A program made the translations under genes and the position numbers. Under the pieces are notes generated by a model. It made no database searches, was not told the origin of the DNA, and saw only the letters and a list, made by a program, of their open reading frames with translations. A stretch of DNA of 51,344 nt from DATAEU01 sp046724395 (GTDB lineage Bacteria > Actinomycetota > UBA4738 > HRBIN12). The stretch is taken from contig JBKOWM010000080.1 of the NCBI GenBank assembly GCA_046724395.1, forward strand, positions 1-51,344. Direction: 5' to 3'. Below are positions 50,040 through 51,344 of this stretch, one piece after another (position 1 is the first letter of the stretch; each line of letters starts with the position of its first letter).

Positions 50040-51344
50040 GGCGGCGCACGCTGCACGAGATCGCGGTGGCAGTCGACGGCACCGTCCGTGACGTAAACCC
50101 CGATGCGGTTGTGTCCTCGGTCGCGATCGACGGTCGTGCGGCCGCGCCGGGCTCGCTTTTCGTGGCGCTTCCAGGGGAGCACGCCGACGGTCACGCGTTC
50201 GTCGGGCAGGCGATCGCGGCCGGAGCCGTCGCGGCGCTCGTAGCGGAGCCCGCGGACGGCCCGCGCGTCGAGGTCGACGACACGGGGAGGGCGCTGCTCG
50301 CGCTGGGTCGCGACGAACGGCACCGGATGCCGGACGTCCGCGTCGTCGCGATCACGGGCGCCAACGGCAAGACCTCGACCAAGGACCTCGCGGCCGCGGT
50401 GCTGTCCTCACGGTACCGGACGCACGCGAGCCCCGCGTCGTTCAACAACGAGATCGGCCTTCCCCTGACGCTCCTCGGCGCGCCCTCCGACGTCGAGATC
50501 GTCGTGGCCGAGATGGGAGCAAGACGCGTCGGCGACGTGACGCTACTGTGCGACATCGCGCGCCCGGACGCCGCGGTGGTCACGAACGTCGGCGTGGCAC
50601 ACCTCGAGATCTTCGGGTCGTGGGAGCGCATCGTCGCGGCCTCCGCCGAGCCGCTCGAGGCGCTCGCGCCGGGTGGGGTGGCCATCGTGAACGTCGACGA
50701 CGCGGTGGCGCGCGAGCTCGTGGCGCGGACGCGCGCTCGGCCGATGCGCTTCGGCCTCGGCCCGTCGGCCGAGGTCCGAGCCGAGGAGGTCGAGCTCGAT
50801 CGCGCCGGGCGCGCCTCGTTCGCCCTCGTCCACGACGACGAACGCGAGGCGCTCGCGCTTTCCGTCGCGGGCGAGCACATGGTCTCGAACGCCCTCGCCG
50901 CCGCCGCGTGCGGCGTCGCGTTCGACGTCTCCCTCGCCGAGTGCGCGGCGGCGTTGAAGGGCGCGCGCGTCGCACCATGGCGGATGGAGACGTTCACGAC
51001 CGCCGATGGCGTCGTCGTCGTGAACGACGCGTACAACGCGAACCCAGAGTCGATGGCCGCCGCTTTCAAGGCGGCTCGATGGATGGCGCGCGGCGCCCGC
51101 CTGGCGGCGGTGCTCGGCCACATGGCCGAGCTCGGCCCGATCGCCCGCGAGCAACACGAGCGGCTCGGGGAGCTGGTCGCTCGCATCGGTGTCGACCGTC
51201 TCATCACGGTCGGCGACCAGGCGGAGGCGATCGCGCGGGCCGCGATCCGGGAGGGGCAGCCCTCCGGCGCGGTTCTCACCGTTCCCGACGCCGAGGCGGC
51301 CGTCGACGCCGTCCGGGCGTGGGGCAGGCCGGGCGACGTCGTCC
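50036..51344 (+). CDS. murF: UDP-MurNAc-tripeptide:D-Ala-D-Ala ligase, 3' end outside window
   Basis: About 436 residues are present and the frame is still open at the window end. MurF adds D-Ala-D-Ala to the UDP-MurNAc tripeptide. ITGANGKTSTKDLAA is the ATP loop (near residue 104). FNNEIGLPLTLL, EMGARRVGDV, VTNVGVAHLEIFGS, and VVVNDAYNANPESMAAA follow in the usual order. The ATG overlaps the murE stop by four bases, continuing the chain of coupled genes. mraY would be expected next. Confidence 0.95.
   Translation, partial: MRRRTLHEIAVAVDGTVRDVNPDAVVSSVAIDGRAAAPGSLFVALPGEHADGHAFVGQAIAAGAVAALVAEPADGPRVEVDDTGRALLALGRDERHRMPDVRVVAITGANGKTSTKDLAAAVLSSRYRTHASPASFNNEIGLPLTLLGAPSDVEIVVAEMGARRVGDVTLLCDIARPDAAVVTNVGVAHLEIFGSWERIVAASAEPLEALAPGGVAIVNVDDAVARELVARTRARPMRFGLGPSAEVRAEEVELDRAGRASFALVHDDEREALALSVAGEHMVSNALAAAACGVAFDVSLAECAAALKGARVAPWRMETFTTADGVVVVNDAYNANPESMAAAFKAARWMARGARLAAVLGHMAELGPIAREQHERLGELVARIGVDRLITVGDQAEAIARAAIREGQPSGAVLTVPDAEAAVDAVRAWGRPGDVV

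Overview
The window is GC-rich and densely coded. The longest stretch without a gene is 292 bases (43985-44276), and it holds only two divergent promoter regions. Several features point to an Actinomycetota bacterium: many GTG starts, stop/start overlaps of four bases, a UdgX-type uracil-DNA glycosylase, DUF6504, DUF3040 and DUF6766 proteins, a MoxR/DUF58/transglutaminase block, and a dcw cluster opening with mraZ. The sulfolipid gene sqdB, a selenocysteine formate dehydrogenase and a PPi-type phosphofructokinase suggest a deep-branching class rather than Streptomyces or Mycobacterium. That placement is inference. MurE carries the DNPR motif of meso-diaminopimelate ligases.

Layout. 1-376: 3' end of a DEDDh exonuclease. 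463-10724: one-carbon/formate region with a GcvT-family protein, formate-THF ligase (fhs), fdhD, an NAD-type formate dehydrogenase of three genes, and mobA. 10721-15445: metallo-hydrolase, cyclic-2,3-diphosphoglycerate-synthetase-like protein, carbamate kinase, EEP-fold hydrolase and an esterase. 15453-18992: small membrane protein, RlpA-type wall protein, and tandem phosphofructokinases of contrasting phosphoryl-donor type. 19035-24777: threonine aldolase, sulfite-oxidase-family protein, a frameshifted membrane protein, endonuclease IV, a PASTA kinase and a membrane protein. 24805-26653: TPP riboswitch, thiE and an AIR-synthase-like gene. 26721-32535 (minus strand): glycosyltransferase, sqdB, a cysteine-desulfurase-like protein, DUF402, FchA and FtcD. 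32567-38281: a DNA damage cluster (LexA box, DUF6504, udgX, dnaE2, dinB). 38433-44762: DUF3040, MerR, the TgpA/DUF58/MoxR operon and an HNH protein. 44887-51344: mraZ-rsmH-ftsL-ftsI-murE-murF, the last cut by the window end.

The strongest unusual signals are four. (1) The formate dehydrogenase alpha subunit is read through an in-frame TGA at 5555-5557, followed by a SECIS hairpin whose GGTCT loop lies 18 bases past the TGA, as in E. coli fdhF. (2) That alpha subunit is split: its [4Fe-4S] domain is fused to a NuoG-like protein two genes downstream. (3) Two copies of a palindromic element lie in opposite orientation, in frame, inside dnaE2, and a compensatory base-pair change separates them. 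A second palindromic family forms the tail of fdhB and recurs at 20784. (4) A good promoter with a perfect LexA box precedes the DUF6504 gene in the udgX-dnaE2-dinB cluster.

The folate genes (GcvT-like, Fhs, FtcD, FchA) and the formate dehydrogenase together suggest one-carbon units are passed through tetrahydrofolate to formate and oxidised to CO2 with NAD+, or the reverse. The selenocysteine insertion genes (selA, selB, selC, selD) are not in the window and must lie elsewhere if the reading is right.
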